From Propionibacteriaceae bacterium (GTDB taxonomy: Bacteria > Actinomycetota > Actinomycetes > Propionibacteriales > Propionibacteriaceae): a stretch of 64,000 nucleotides of DNA. The position numbers were made by a program, and so were the translations under genes. Positions 53,741 to 62,873 of the stretch are shown here, piece by piece. The notes under the pieces were generated by a model that worked only from the letters and a program-made list of their open reading frames with translations, was not told the DNA's origin and did no database searches. Numbering within the stretch: position 1 is the stretch's first letter; every line of letters begins with the position of its first letter. The stretch covers positions 1 through 64,000 of the forward strand of contig JAUNKK010000005.1 of assembly GCA_030532825.1 (NCBI GenBank), in the 5' to 3' direction.

Positions 53741-55239
53741 ATGCGAAAGATCCCCCATTTCCTCCCCGTGATCGGGCTGCTGCTTGGCCTGCTGGCCACG
53801 CTCAGCCACTTCATGCTGCACGCGCCCACGTCGGCCGACGCTCCGCCGGAGCAATTCTCCGCCGAGCGCGCCTATCAGCAGCTTGAGGTGTTGGCCGACG
53901 AGCCCCACAGCGTCGTCGACTACGCCGCCCACGACCGCGCCCGTGACGACGTGGTGCGCATGTTCACCGATCTTGGCCTCCAGCCCGAGATACACACCAA
54001 CCCCTACCCGGACACGCCGACATGGGGACCCCAGGGGCCGAGCTACCCCGAGGAGGTGAGCGGCCGGTCCATCGAGTCGATCGTCGTGCGGGTGCCTGGC
54101 AAGAGCGAGCGCACCATGATGTTTCAGGCCCACTATGATTCGGCCGTCGACTTCACCGTTGAGGGCGATCAAGCTCAAGGTGCACCCTAGCGTCTCCTAT
54201 GGTGCTGCCGACGATGGCTATGGCGTGGTGACGATCGTCGAATCGTTGCGTGCCGTGCTTGCCTCCGGGCAGCAGCCGGAAAACACCCTGCTGATCGTGA
54301 TCATCGACGCCGAGGAGATCGGAATGGTCGGTGCCGCCAACGAGCTGGCCCATCATCGCGCCGACTACGCCGATGTGGAGCTGGTGGTCAATCTGGAGGC
54401 GCGCGGCTCCTCGGGCCCGGTCTACATGTTCCACACCCACGCCGGTAATTCGGCTGTGGTCGATCTCTACCTGCGTCACGCCGACGCGCCCGTGACCGGC
54501 TCCCTGCTGCCCGCCGTCTTCAGCGTCATGCCCAACCGCACCGACCTGGGCTCCTACCTGGAGGAGGGGTGTCACGGACAGCTACCCGGCCTGGCTGGAC
54601 CTCGCTCTCCTGGGGGCGGCTGCTGTGCTGCTGGCCGTGGCCGTGTTCCGCGGCCGCCCGAGCTGGCGCTGGCTCGGCGCGCTATGGGGCCTGACCTGGC
54701 GCACCTCGCTGGGGGTCAGTGTGGCATTCGGCGCCCAGTGGGTTGGCCGGCAGGCGGGCTGGCTGCCGATGCCGGGGGTCCCCAGCGACGACTTCACCTT
54801 CCTCACCTGGCTCTATCTCGGGGTCTCGGCCCTGACGGCGGCAGCCCTGGTGCACTTCCTATGGCGGCGACACCGCCTCGGCCTGGGGGAGGAATCCCTG
54901 GCCGCGGTCGGCGGTTGGGCGCTCGTGCTCGCGGCGGCATTCGCTGTTCTCCTGCCCGGCGGGGCCTACATGTTCATCTGGACCGCTTTGCTGCTGGGTC
55001 TGGTCGCCGCCGTGCCGCAGCGAGCGCGGCCGGTCGCGGCGCTGGTGGCGGCCTTCGGCATGGTCGCAGTGGTCGGCCCGATGTCGTGGATGCTGTTCGA
55101 GTTACTGAAAGAACTCTCGATGTTCACCGCGGTCTGGTTCGTGCTCGCCCCAGTGGCCCCGCTGGCCCTGGTCTGCCTGTCCACCGCCAAGGCCCCGGTG
55201 GTCGAGCCTCGCTCGCCATCAGCTGCCCCCGTACACTGA
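53741..55239 (+). pseudogene. Broken M28-family membrane peptidase
   Basis: Three reading frames together make one protein. The first (53741-54190) has an N-terminal membrane anchor and the peptidase start with MMFQAHYDSA. The second (from about 54165) has SYGAADDGYGVVTIVESLRA and IIDAEEIGMVGA, which carry M28 zinc and catalytic residues. The third (from about 54570 to 55239) has VTDSYPAWLDLALLGAAAVL and several membrane helices. A frameshift near 54180 and a deletion with frameshift near 54570 separate them. The order is that of M28 peptidases with a C-terminal membrane domain. Confidence 0.75.
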
Positions 55240-55243
55240 GCGA

Positions 55244-55846
55244 ATGGCTTCCACGGCAACGCCTCAGCTAGTGCTGGTCGACCTCGACGAGGACCTCACC
55301 ACCGCTTGGCGCACCGAGTTCGATGAGTGGGCGGACGACGTCGAGATCCACACCGCCCGGATCGACTCGGTGCTGGCCGAGGTGGACGCTGTCGTGTCCG
55401 CCGGTAACAGTTACGGCGAGATGAATGGGGGCGTCGACCTGGCTATCACCAGGGCACTACCGCAGGCGCAGCATCGGGTATGGCAGCACCTTGGGGAGCA
55501 GCACTTCGGATATCAGCCTGTGGGCACCGCCGCGATCGTGCCGACCGGCGAGACGAGTTGCCGTTGGCTGATCTACGCCCCCACCATGCGGGTGCCCATG
55601 CCGCTCACCAACGGCCGCGACATCGCAATCCACGACGCTCTCTGGGCCACCCTGGTAGCGATCACCCGACACAACAGGCGGGTCGCTGTTGAGGATCGGA
55701 TCAGTTCGCTGGCATGCCCGGGCTTCGGCACCGGCTACGGCAAAGTTCCCCCGGCCCGCGCAGCTGCCCTCATGAGCGCGGCCTACCGGTGCTGGCGCGC
55801 CGGGCCTGCAAGCCCTCGAACGCGGGAAACCCTACTCACGGGCTGA
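55244..55846 (+). CDS. Macro-domain protein
   Basis: The protein has 200 residues. The ADP-ribose-binding opening VDAVVSAGNSYGEMNGGVDLAI is near residue 48, with the later Gly-rich LACPGFGTGYGKVPP near 160 as in Macro folds. VGTAAIVPTGETS lies between. It may bind or hydrolyse ADP-ribose derivatives. It starts 4 nt after the end of the broken peptidase gene. No ADP-ribosyltransferase or toxin partner is adjacent. Confidence 0.7.
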   Translation: MASTATPQLVLVDLDEDLTTAWRTEFDEWADDVEIHTARIDSVLAEVDAVVSAGNSYGEMNGGVDLAITRALPQAQHRVWQHLGEQHFGYQPVGTAAIVPTGETSCRWLIYAPTMRVPMPLTNGRDIAIHDALWATLVAITRHNRRVAVEDRISSLACPGFGTGYGKVPPARAAALMSAAYRCWRAGPASPRTRETLLTG

Positions 55847-56024
55847 TGCCGCTTGGACAGCTCCCGCCGAGGCGCATCGGCTGGGCAGGCCCGCCGATTC
55901 TGGGGCCTTCTCGCGGGTGCGGGTGCCGGACGCTTTCGAGGGAGTATCGGGTCTGCGCTTCCCAGCGTCGCCTTGTGGGCGGGGGCCTGAGGGGGAGCTT
56001 GTGCACTCCCCTGTGCTACCGCCG

Positions 56025-56477
56025 TCAGTTCGAGAGGCGCAGATAGCTCACGCATTGCTGACTGCCGACCTGCACCAAGCCGAGCGATTCATAGAAGGCA
56101 CGGGAGGCAGCGGTGTCGTCGGTTAGCAGGACGACCTGGCGAACGCGCGCGAAGCGCTTGAAGGCATCGCGCATGAGACGGGTGGCAATGCCGCGGCGCT
56201 GATGATCAGGTTTGACGAGCAGATCCTGGACATAGGCGATGGAGGCGTCATCACCAACCACCCGGATCAACCCAACGAGTTCCGGCTCAGAGCCGCCGTC
56301 TGAGGACGTCGGGAGAGTCGTCGACACCGCCCAAGCAGCCTCGAACCACAGAGAACCATCCAGACACGCATCAAGCCGACCTGGAACAAGATAAGTTGAC
56401 CAACCAACGCTGCGGTAAAGCTCCTCAAGTCGACTCGTAGTCGGGCGAGCATGGTTGTAGACGATGCGGGTTGTCAC
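56025..56477 (-). CDS. GNAT-family acetyltransferase
   Basis: This acetyltransferase of 150 residues has VQDLLVKPDHQRRGIATRLMRDAF as its acetyl-CoA motif A near 85-107. RQVVLLTDDTAASRAFYESLGL is motif B. Residues YNHARPTTSRLEELYRSVGWSTY at the start are typical of small GNATs. Substrate unknown. It is a single gene. Confidence 0.8.
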   Translation of the reverse strand: MTTRIVYNHARPTTSRLEELYRSVGWSTYLVPGRLDACLDGSLWFEAAWAVSTTLPTSSDGGSEPELVGLIRVVGDDASIAYVQDLLVKPDHQRRGIATRLMRDAFKRFARVRQVVLLTDDTAASRAFYESLGLVQVGSQQCVSYLRLSN

Positions 56478-56563
56478 CCTCTCAGGCTAGGCGACCGTGG
56501 CCTAACGCAGCGGGATACTGGCGCTGACGCGAGACCTCAGCCCAAAACGCACGAGAGGAAACC

Positions 56564-57430
56564 ATGAGCACCACCGACCTGCGCGGCAAGACCGCACTCA
56601 TCACCGGGGTCTCGCGGCGACGCGGGATCGGGTTCGCCGTAGCGACCAAGCTCGCTTCCCTTGGTGCGAGCATCTTCATCCAGCACTTCCGGCCACACGA
56701 CGAGAAGCAACCCTGGGGCGGCGACGACCTCGACGCCCTGCGCGACGGCGTTCGCGCCCACCTCGTCGACGGGGCCGCCTTCGGCGACGCCGAGGCAGAC
56801 CTTGCCGACGCATCAACCGTCCCGCAGGTGATGAGCGCGGCCACAACGCTGACAGGCAGGCTGGACATCCTGGTGTGCAACCACGCCAAGAGCGGCGACG
56901 ACGGCAGCATCCTCGACATGACCCCTGCACGGCTCGACGCCTTCTGGGACGTGAACACCCGCTCCACGCTGCTGCTGACCGCCGAGTTCGCCCGACTCAA
57001 GGCCCCCACGCAGGCGACGCAGCGACACCCCGGAGAGCGCATCGAGGGCGGCAAACCCCACCCGCGACCCACCGGGCATGTGTTCTGGATGACGTCAGGC
57101 CAGCTGCACGGGGCGATGTTCGGGGAGGTCGCCTACGCGACGAGCAAGGCCGCGCTAGCCGGTGTCACCCGCACGGTGGCCGCAGACCTCCTCGACCTCG
57201 GCATCATCCTCAACACCATCAACCCCGGCCCGGTGAATACGGGCTACATGGACCCCGACTCCACCGACCGCCCGCTGGACCATCTCGACGAGATCCTCGC
57301 CGCCACCCCGTTCGGGCGCTTCGGCATCCCAGCCGACCCAGCCGAACTGATTGCCTGGTTAGCGACCGAGTCAGGCAGTTGGGTGGTCGGCCAGGTCATC
57401 ACGAGCGACGGCGGATTCAGCCTGAGCTGA
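56564..57430 (+). CDS. Short-chain dehydrogenase/reductase
   Basis: The product is 288 residues. The cofactor site is TGVSRRRGIGFAVA near 15 (an insertion-type TGxxxRRGIG), CNHAK replaces NNAG near 104, and catalytic Tyr/Lys lie in YATSKAALAG. VGQVITSDGGFSL closes the protein as in FabG-like SDRs. The TGVSRRRGIG pattern is a recognisable SDR subgroup. Substrate unknown. Confidence 0.83.
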   Translation: MSTTDLRGKTALITGVSRRRGIGFAVATKLASLGASIFIQHFRPHDEKQPWGGDDLDALRDGVRAHLVDGAAFGDAEADLADASTVPQVMSAATTLTGRLDILVCNHAKSGDDGSILDMTPARLDAFWDVNTRSTLLLTAEFARLKAPTQATQRHPGERIEGGKPHPRPTGHVFWMTSGQLHGAMFGEVAYATSKAALAGVTRTVAADLLDLGIILNTINPGPVNTGYMDPDSTDRPLDHLDEILAATPFGRFGIPADPAELIAWLATESGSWVVGQVITSDGGFSLS

Positions 57431-57438
57431 ATCCCTGC

Positions 57439-57472
57439 GTTGCACATATGCAACACCAATCCAGGCTGGTGT
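57439..57472. promoter_or_regulatory. Two inverted repeats abutting an XRE regulator start
   Basis: GTTGCA-CATA-TGCAAC (57439-57454) and ACACCA-8-TGGTGT (57453-57472) overlap by two bases directly before the GTG at 57474. This is a likely autoregulatory operator of the HTH protein. Confidence 0.6.
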
Positions 57473-57473
57473 C

Positions 57474-58232
57474 GTGGAACTCGCCAAACGCATATCCGCG
57501 CTGCGCCGGGCGAACGGCCTCAGCGCACGCCAACTGGCGGAACTCGTTGGCGTCGCCCCAACCACTGTGACGCAGGTCGAGTCTGGGGCAGTTAGCCCCT
57601 CCTTCCACCTCGCGCAGGACATGCTGGAAGTGCTAGGTGAACCTATTGGATTCACGGGTCAGGTCGACGTTGCCGCTATCGCTGCAGCACGGCTCGCAGT
57701 TGACCCGACGCTGATGATCGGCTTGACCTCCGATATCGTCACGTGGCAACAGCGCTGGGCCAGACTCGGGCTTCTCGATCAGGCCGGTCATGTTCTCCCG
57801 GGAAAACAAGCCGCCCTCTTGCAGCGGGCAGGTCGGACGGCACGCCTCACCCGCCGCCCTGGAGCCGCGGATTTTCAACCAGGACTGACCGCATTCGAAA
57901 TCGCCGTGACGCTGAACGAGCATGGCGTAGCACACGCCATCACTGGCGACGCCGGAGCGAACCTGTATCAGCCGACAGCGGGCGAAGCCTGGCCAGTCCT
58001 CTACGTTGAAAACACTGAGGCGGCCGCGAACGCAGTCGGCCTCACTCGAAAGAGTTCCTCCTTCGGCAGAAGAGTCACCCTGATTCCCTTCGACGGGATC
58101 AGTGAGATAGGGCGAGTCAGCATCAACGGCTTCACCGCCGTGGCCCCCGACCAGGTTCTCATCGACTCCTACGGCGGCATAGATCGCATGCCCGAACAGG
58201 CAGACATCCTGATGGGTCAACGAGCATCGTGA
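57474..58232 (+). CDS. XRE-type HTH protein with AbiEi-like C-terminus
   Basis: The protein has 252 residues from GTG 57474. The XRE helix-turn-helix spans about 4-58 (LSARQLAELVGVAPTTVTQVE). The rest is alpha/beta, ending in APDQVLIDSYGGIDRMPEQADIL. This resembles the VxPxQxxxDLL..R..EEA ending of AbiEi-type antitoxins. No AbiEii nucleotidyltransferase toxin follows, so it is either a solitary antitoxin-type repressor or the survivor of a lost pair. The perfect inverted repeats before its start support autoregulation. Confidence 0.65.
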   Translation: MELAKRISALRRANGLSARQLAELVGVAPTTVTQVESGAVSPSFHLAQDMLEVLGEPIGFTGQVDVAAIAAARLAVDPTLMIGLTSDIVTWQQRWARLGLLDQAGHVLPGKQAALLQRAGRTARLTRRPGAADFQPGLTAFEIAVTLNEHGVAHAITGDAGANLYQPTAGEAWPVLYVENTEAAANAVGLTRKSSSFGRRVTLIPFDGISEIGRVSINGFTAVAPDQVLIDSYGGIDRMPEQADILMGQRAS

Positions 58233-58269
58233 CGAGTTACACAGCGCCTCGCTCAGAAAGCGCCGCTGC

Positions 58270-58311
58270 TTTCGGGTAGCGCAGCGCACCTTTCGGCTAG
58301 CACAACACCAG
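58270..58311. repeat. Two 21-bp direct repeats (TTTCGGSTAGC)
   Basis: TTTCGGGTAGC at 58270 and TTTCGGCTAGC at 58291 are spaced 21 bp. The reverse complement, GCTASCCGAAA, resembles the RCTACCRAAT core of the 53.6-kb array. The repeats lie in the 210-bp gap before the serine hydrolase, which holds no gene that I can see. Confidence 0.5.
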
Positions 58312-58442
58312 ACTTTTACCCCTGGCAGGCGCCCAGGTGGCTCCAGTGCCATTGAGCCATGATCCCCATCCAGAATCCCACCGAGTCACCCGGTGCGCTC
58401 ACGGCCATGGCTGGCATCGCATCCCGGGTGGGCCATCAGGAT

Positions 58443-60353
58443 ATGAGCGTCATTACCCTCCGGCGGTTCCTAGCCGTCCTTTCCCTGGGCTTATTAGCCG
58501 TGCTGACCGCCTGCGGCACCGCCGCCACACCCTCCCCGATCCCCCGCGCGACGGCACCTGCCGAAGCCCAAGAACTGACCAAGAGCGACGTCAACGCCTG
58601 GCTCGACGGCCACCTCCCCGACGCCCTCACCAACGAGAACATCCCGGGCGCGATCGTCGTCGTGGTGAAGGACGGCCAGGTGATCACCCAACGCGGCTAC
58701 GGCCTAGCCGACATTGAACACAACATCCCCGTGGACCCTGAGGCACACATTTTCCCCTGGGCCTCCATCACGAAAGTCCCCACCTCCATTGCCGTAATGC
58801 AGCTCGTGGAGCAGGGCAAGATTGACCTGGACGCCGACTTTGCCACCTATGTCGATGTGCCCGTCGAGCGCCGCCACGACGAGCCCATCACCATCCGTCA
58901 CCTGCTCAGCCATACGGGCGGCTTCGGGGAAGCATCAATGGAATTGAACCCGGACACCATCACAATGCCCCTGGCTGAGCTGGTGCGTTACAAACCACCG
59001 GTCGCGTACTACCGGCCCGGCACCACGCCCGCCTATTCCAACTACGGCATCGATCTGCTAGGTCACATCGTGGAGACGGTCTCCGGCCAGCCCTTCACCG
59101 AGTACATGAGCGAGCACGTGCTCCGCCCAGCAGACATGGCAACGGCCTCCTGCGCGGTGCCCCTCCCGGCAGAGCTGGCAGCCAACGAAGTCACACCGCA
59201 TACTGCCACCGGTGAGCGCGCCCATTCCCCGTATGGCATGACCCCCTCCGGCTGCCTGGCGGGTTCGGCCACAGACGCGGGCGCGTTCATGTTGGCTCAG
59301 CTCAGCCGCTCACCCGAGCTCCTGAGTGAGGAGAGTTGGGAGCAGATGTGGCGAAACTCTCTTGGCGAGGACATCCTGGGCAATTTCGCCGCCTCCCCCC
59401 AGATAGGTCTCGGCTACTCCACCGGCATGCGCAACGGCCACCACGTCGTCGAGCACAGCGGCGACATGCCCGGCTCGCACTCTCAGTTCGAAATCTATCC
59501 CGACGACGGGGTGGGCATCTTCGTCTCTCTCAATGGCGAAGGCGTGATGGCGGGCATGTCGATTCGCAACGATCTCATGCGCGCCTTCGCGGACCGCTAT
59601 CTACCCGGCGAAGAAGTCGCCTCAAGCAGCATCGATGGCTCGGCCGAGCGCGCCCGGCAGGTCGCAGGCGACTACCAGAGGACGAGCACACCGCACACCG
59701 ATTGGAATTACGGCGTGACCAATCTGATCGCCAGCTCCAAGGTGGAGGCCACGGAGGACGGCGATCTCATCCTGGCCGGCACACGCTACGTAGAGGTGAA
59801 GCCCTGGCTCTGGCAGGCCCCTGGTGACGACGGCCCAGGCGCCACCCTCACTGCCCGCATAACAGATGGCCGGGCGGAACTGTCCCTGGGGCCTGCGATG
59901 GCTCTCACACCCGTCACGGCCCATGAGCAGGCGGCGAAAACTGCTCTCTTCATTGGTGCCGCCGCGATGATCCTGACGCTCATCGCCTGGCTACGACTGC
60001 GCTTCGCACGCAAACACGACCTGAGTACGCCCATCGCACCACTCACCTGGCTGGGCCGCGTCGCGCGCATCTGTGGGGCGTTCAGCGCCCTAGCCGTAGT
60101 CGGCTGGGTGGCGGCTTTCCCCCTCGCGATGCAGGAGTACTACGCCAATCCCGTGCTGCTGCATAGTTTCCAGGTTGCGCACCTTGTGGGCGCAATCGCC
60201 ATCGCTCCCGCGGCCTTCGAGCTGTACCGAGCGGTTCGCGGCCGAACAGGCTGGCGGCGAGTCACTGCGGTTTCCCTGCCGCTCGTGGGGCTTATCGGCA
60301 TCACCTGGTGGGCCATCGCCGGGAATATGCTGAACCCCGATCTCGGCTTCTAA
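58443..60353 (+). CDS. Serine hydrolase lipoprotein with C-terminal membrane domain
   Basis: From ATG 58443 the product has 636 residues. The lipobox is LLAVLTACG with Cys at 24. The beta-lactamase/penicillin-binding fold shows SxxK in WASITKV (S108), YSN in TTPAYSNYG and HSG in VVEHSGDMPG. Four hydrophobic segments in the last 150 residues follow a beta-rich domain. This arrangement suits an envelope-anchored esterase or D-Ala-D-Ala-peptide-type enzyme. Resistance cannot be inferred. The frame extends upstream to 58359 without a signal peptide start and is trimmed. Confidence 0.82.
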   Translation: MSVITLRRFLAVLSLGLLAVLTACGTAATPSPIPRATAPAEAQELTKSDVNAWLDGHLPDALTNENIPGAIVVVVKDGQVITQRGYGLADIEHNIPVDPEAHIFPWASITKVPTSIAVMQLVEQGKIDLDADFATYVDVPVERRHDEPITIRHLLSHTGGFGEASMELNPDTITMPLAELVRYKPPVAYYRPGTTPAYSNYGIDLLGHIVETVSGQPFTEYMSEHVLRPADMATASCAVPLPAELAANEVTPHTATGERAHSPYGMTPSGCLAGSATDAGAFMLAQLSRSPELLSEESWEQMWRNSLGEDILGNFAASPQIGLGYSTGMRNGHHVVEHSGDMPGSHSQFEIYPDDGVGIFVSLNGEGVMAGMSIRNDLMRAFADRYLPGEEVASSSIDGSAERARQVAGDYQRTSTPHTDWNYGVTNLIASSKVEATEDGDLILAGTRYVEVKPWLWQAPGDDGPGATLTARITDGRAELSLGPAMALTPVTAHEQAAKTALFIGAAAMILTLIAWLRLRFARKHDLSTPIAPLTWLGRVARICGAFSALAVVGWVAAFPLAMQEYYANPVLLHSFQVAHLVGAIAIAPAAFELYRAVRGRTGWRRVTAVSLPLVGLIGITWWAIAGNMLNPDLGF

Positions 60354-60371
60354 GCCGCCGTCGAGCATCGC

Positions 60372-60397
60372 GGCTCACCGGTAGTAGGCGGTGAGCC
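60372..60397. terminator. Stem-loop between convergent genes
   Basis: GGCTCACCG (60372-60380) and CGGTGAGCC (60389-60397) pair perfectly over 8 nt. It overlaps the last codons of the S66 peptidase gene and lies 18 nt after the serine hydrolase stop. It may serve both genes. Confidence 0.5.
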
Positions 60398-61421
60398 GAC
60401 GGTGCTCGCCGTCGAGGGTGACCTCTCCGCCGTAGGGCACGATCCACTGCGGCCGGGTGTGACCAAACGGCGGCCCGATGCAGATCACGGCCTCGGGGTT
60501 GTAGGCGCTGATCTCCTCGATGATGGCGTCGCGCTGCGCCGCGCGCCATTGGGCGCGGGCCGCGGCGTCGGGGCGCGGCCGGTGAAGCTGGCTGGCCGGT
60601 GGGCGAGCCACCAGCACCCCGGCGAGTGCTGCGAGCGTGCCGCGCTCCCCCAGGGCCCGCACCCACCAGCGCACATTATCCGCGGGCGGCAGTATCTCGC
60701 TGGTTTCCAGCAGCAGGATCGCCCCGGCCAGGTCGTTGTTGCTGGGCATCTGCCCGGCCAGCGCGATCCAGTCGATCACCTCCAGGCACCCGCCCCAGGT
60801 GCGGCCGGTCACCGTCCGCGATGGCCCAGCCCAGATCCACGGTTCGGTCGGCTCGCGTTCACCGAACTGGGTGAGCGCCAGCGGGTCGGCCCAATCCTTG
60901 CCGAAGTCCTCCGACTCCCCCGGCTCGGCCACCTCCAGCTCGTCGCCAGTCAGGAGTGCAGCGGTCAGCGAGGCGCGATGCTCGGGGTCGATGCCGGGGC
61001 CAGGCCCCAAGTGCACCTGTGTGGCACCGCCGTAGAAACTGGCAACACCGTTGCGCCACATCCAATTGAGAATGTTAGTGTTGTCGCTGTAGCCCAGGAA
61101 CGGTTTCGGGTCGGCGCGCAACGCTTCCGCATCCAGATGCGGCACCACCCGGATCTGGTCGTCGCCTCCGATGGTGGTGACGATGGCGCGCATCTCGGGA
61201 TCGGCCAGCGCGGCGTTGACGTCGGCGGCGCGTTCCTGCGGCGAGGCCCCCAGCTTCCGCGTCGTCGGAAACTCCACAGGAACCAGCCCCGTCGCCTCGG
61301 TGAGCCGACGAAGAGCCTGCTCATGCAAGGCGGGTGAGACCGCGGGCGCCGCGAACGACGGCGACAGGATCGCCACCTTGTCCCCGGCACGAAGCTTCGG
61401 GGGGTGCACCAACTCGACCAT
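60375..61421 (-). CDS. S66-family carboxypeptidase (LdcA/MccF-like)
   Basis: The enzyme has 348 residues. The nucleophile elbow is FLGYSDNTNILNWMW with the serine near 115. Later AILLLETSEILPP and ICIGPPFGHTRPQWIVPYGG carry the Glu and His of the S66 triad. The family includes LD-carboxypeptidases of murein recycling and MccF microcin-C-cleaving immunity enzymes. The Trp-rich LNWMWRNGVASFYGG stretch leans to MccF-like. It converges on the serine hydrolase, sharing a hairpin. Confidence 0.8.
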   Translation of the reverse strand: MVELVHPPKLRAGDKVAILSPSFAAPAVSPALHEQALRRLTEATGLVPVEFPTTRKLGASPQERAADVNAALADPEMRAIVTTIGGDDQIRVVPHLDAEALRADPKPFLGYSDNTNILNWMWRNGVASFYGGATQVHLGPGPGIDPEHRASLTAALLTGDELEVAEPGESEDFGKDWADPLALTQFGEREPTEPWIWAGPSRTVTGRTWGGCLEVIDWIALAGQMPSNNDLAGAILLLETSEILPPADNVRWWVRALGERGTLAALAGVLVARPPASQLHRPRPDAAARAQWRAAQRDAIIEEISAYNPEAVICIGPPFGHTRPQWIVPYGGEVTLDGEHRRLTAYYR

Positions 61422-61579
61422 GCCGAAACCCTATCCAGCTCACCCGCCGGGCAAGCCACCCTGCCCAGCCAACGCCATCAGGCCTTGGGGCCGATGCAGT
61501 CAGGCGAAAGCTGATGGTTCATGAGGCCGCGTACTACGACACGTCTTCAATGGATGGGGGCGACATCGCGAGTTCGGCA

Positions 61580-61834
61580 CTAGCGCGCTGCCTTGCGTCG
61601 CGCTTTGAAGTCCGCCACCATCTCGGAGACCTCATCCTCCGTCAACTGGAGTAACGCATCCAACTTCGCCCCGGCTTCCCGGAGCGCCGCCACATCGGCC
61701 GCCCGGTCCTGCTTGACAGGAATGAAGAAGCCCACAGTTTGACCGTGCCTGGTCACGATAACTGGCTCATCAGAGTCCACATACTCCGCTAAACCAGCTC
61801 GGAACTCACGAACGCCGACTCTACTTGTAGCCAT
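61580..61834 (-). CDS. Phd/YefM-type antitoxin
   Basis: The protein has 84 residues from ATG 61834 (MATSRVGVREFRAGLAEYV). The N-terminal Phd fold has DEPVIVTRHGQTVGFFIPV. The C-terminal helical tail would bind a PIN- or RelE-type toxin. No intact toxin follows in the 158 bp to the next gene. The frame extends upstream through the dead MazF-like gene to 62041, but the ATG at 61834 begins the recognisable domain and has a palindromic operator upstream. Confidence 0.78.
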   Translation of the reverse strand: MATSRVGVREFRAGLAEYVDSDEPVIVTRHGQTVGFFIPVKQDRAADVAALREAGAKLDALLQLTEDEVSEMVADFKARRKAAR

Positions 61835-61863
61835 CGCGCCACTCCCTCGATTGCGTACCTTAA

Positions 61864-61871
61864 GTGTACAC
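61864..61871. promoter_or_regulatory. GTGTACAC palindrome, candidate Phd/YefM operator
   Basis: The perfect 8-bp palindrome contains TGTACA, the core hexamer known from YefM-type operators. It lies 30 bp before the antitoxin start. Confidence 0.5.
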
Positions 61872-62051
61872 AATTCACGCCGGGCCAGGATGATCGATTG
61901 GATGGAGGGGCACGCGGAGGTGGAGGTCGGCACGATCGTCACCACTGATAGCGGAGAACGAGAAGGTGACACGACCAGGCCGAGTCGCCGCCCGCTGCTC
62001 ACGCCCACGACCCTGGCCAAGATCGACGCGGTAAACCGCACCGCGGATCAC
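61872..62051 (-). pseudogene. Dead MazF/PemK-like toxin
   Basis: The GTG at 62051 overlaps the antitoxin-frame stop and reads VIRGAVYRVDLGQGRGREQR, the usual MazF opening. A frameshift then leads to GRRLGLVVSPSRSP and VVTIVPTSTSA in another frame, the next MazF blocks. The C-terminal half is absent. The gene has no full-length product. Confidence 0.72.
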
Positions 62052-62247
62052 CAGGACTCCGGCTCTGAGTTAAGGTCTTCGCCTTTGAGGCGTTCCGCAT
62101 CGGAGCAGAATGCTCCAACCAGCGTTCGCGGTCTAGGAGCCTGAGTGCTCGACGCAGGGTGTCCGATGTGGTCTTCCCGGGGCGGGCCGCCTCACGGAGG
62201 ATCCGTTCATCCTCCGCGGTCGGACGAAACCCGATGGTGGATGCCAT
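62048..62247 (-). pseudogene. Frameshifted ribbon-helix-helix antitoxin of the dead MazF pair
   Basis: ATG 62247 starts STIGFRPTAEDERILREAAR and continues through TTSDTLRRALRLLDRERW, a ribbon-helix-helix domain. After a shift near 62110 the other frame gives DAERLKGEDLNSEPESW followed by TGA, the familiar tail of such antitoxins. That TGA overlaps the MazF-like GTG as GTGA, as in live operons. Confidence 0.7.
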
Positions 62248-62291
62248 GGATCAAGGCTACCTGTTGTGCAATGTTTGTTTAACACCCCGGC

Positions 62292-62873
62292 TCAGTGCTT
62301 CGTCCACTTCAGCAGGTATCTGAAGTACAGGCCGCTGCTGATTGATGCCCCCGGGAGCAGTTGTTTGGCAGCTGCCCTGATTTCGGACAGGGAGTGCTCC
62401 GGCGCCGCGGTGGGGAGGCCGAGGTCCCGCACTTCTCGGTGGCAGCGAGACCCCAGCCAGGCAAACGGCATTCGCAGGCCCGACCACACCCAATCCCCAA
62501 GCGACCGGTTGGCGACGAGGCCGACCACGAGAAGTACCCCGCCGGGGCGCAGGGCGTCCCGGGCGCGCGTCATCGACGCAAGGAGGGGCATGTGATGCAG
62601 GGCGGCGACCAGGCACACTGTGTCGAACCCAGCCTCGGGTAGCTCGAAATCGGCGAAGCTGGAAGTGTACACCGCCATGCCCCGCACCCGCGTTAGCCTT
62701 TCGGCTGCCCGGGCGGCCATCGCTGGATCGGGCTCCAGCCCCACCCCCGTACACCCTGCTGTGGCCAACCGCTCCAGGAGCAGACCATCCCCACAGCCGA
62801 CGTCGAGTACGCGGCCCCGAGCATGTCGTAATAACCACGGGTGGTACGCGGTGTTGTGGTTCCAGTAGGGCAT
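62292..62873 (-). CDS. Class I SAM-dependent methyltransferase
   Basis: The protein has 193 residues. RVLDVGCGDGLLLERL is motif I near 21, GLEPDPAM carries the acidic strand-2 residue, and FDTVCLVAALHHMPLL is motif II. The start MPYWNHNTAYHPWLLRHA is typical of small UbiE-like enzymes. Its ATG shares a base with the stop of the PhzF-like gene (TGATG), so the two are co-translated. Substrate unknown. Confidence 0.83.
   Translation of the reverse strand: MPYWNHNTAYHPWLLRHARGRVLDVGCGDGLLLERLATAGCTGVGLEPDPAMAARAAERLTRVRGMAVYTSSFADFELPEAGFDTVCLVAALHHMPLLASMTRARDALRPGGVLLVVGLVANRSLGDWVWSGLRMPFAWLGSRCHREVRDLGLPTAAPEHSLSEIRAAAKQLLPGASISSGLYFRYLLKWTKH

Noticed and set aside
61334..61654. PIN-toxin start (YYDTSS) on the plus strand near the Phd antitoxin
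   Set aside because: Only six residues match, the strand is opposite to the antitoxin, and the rest of the frame is antisense to the antitoxin gene.
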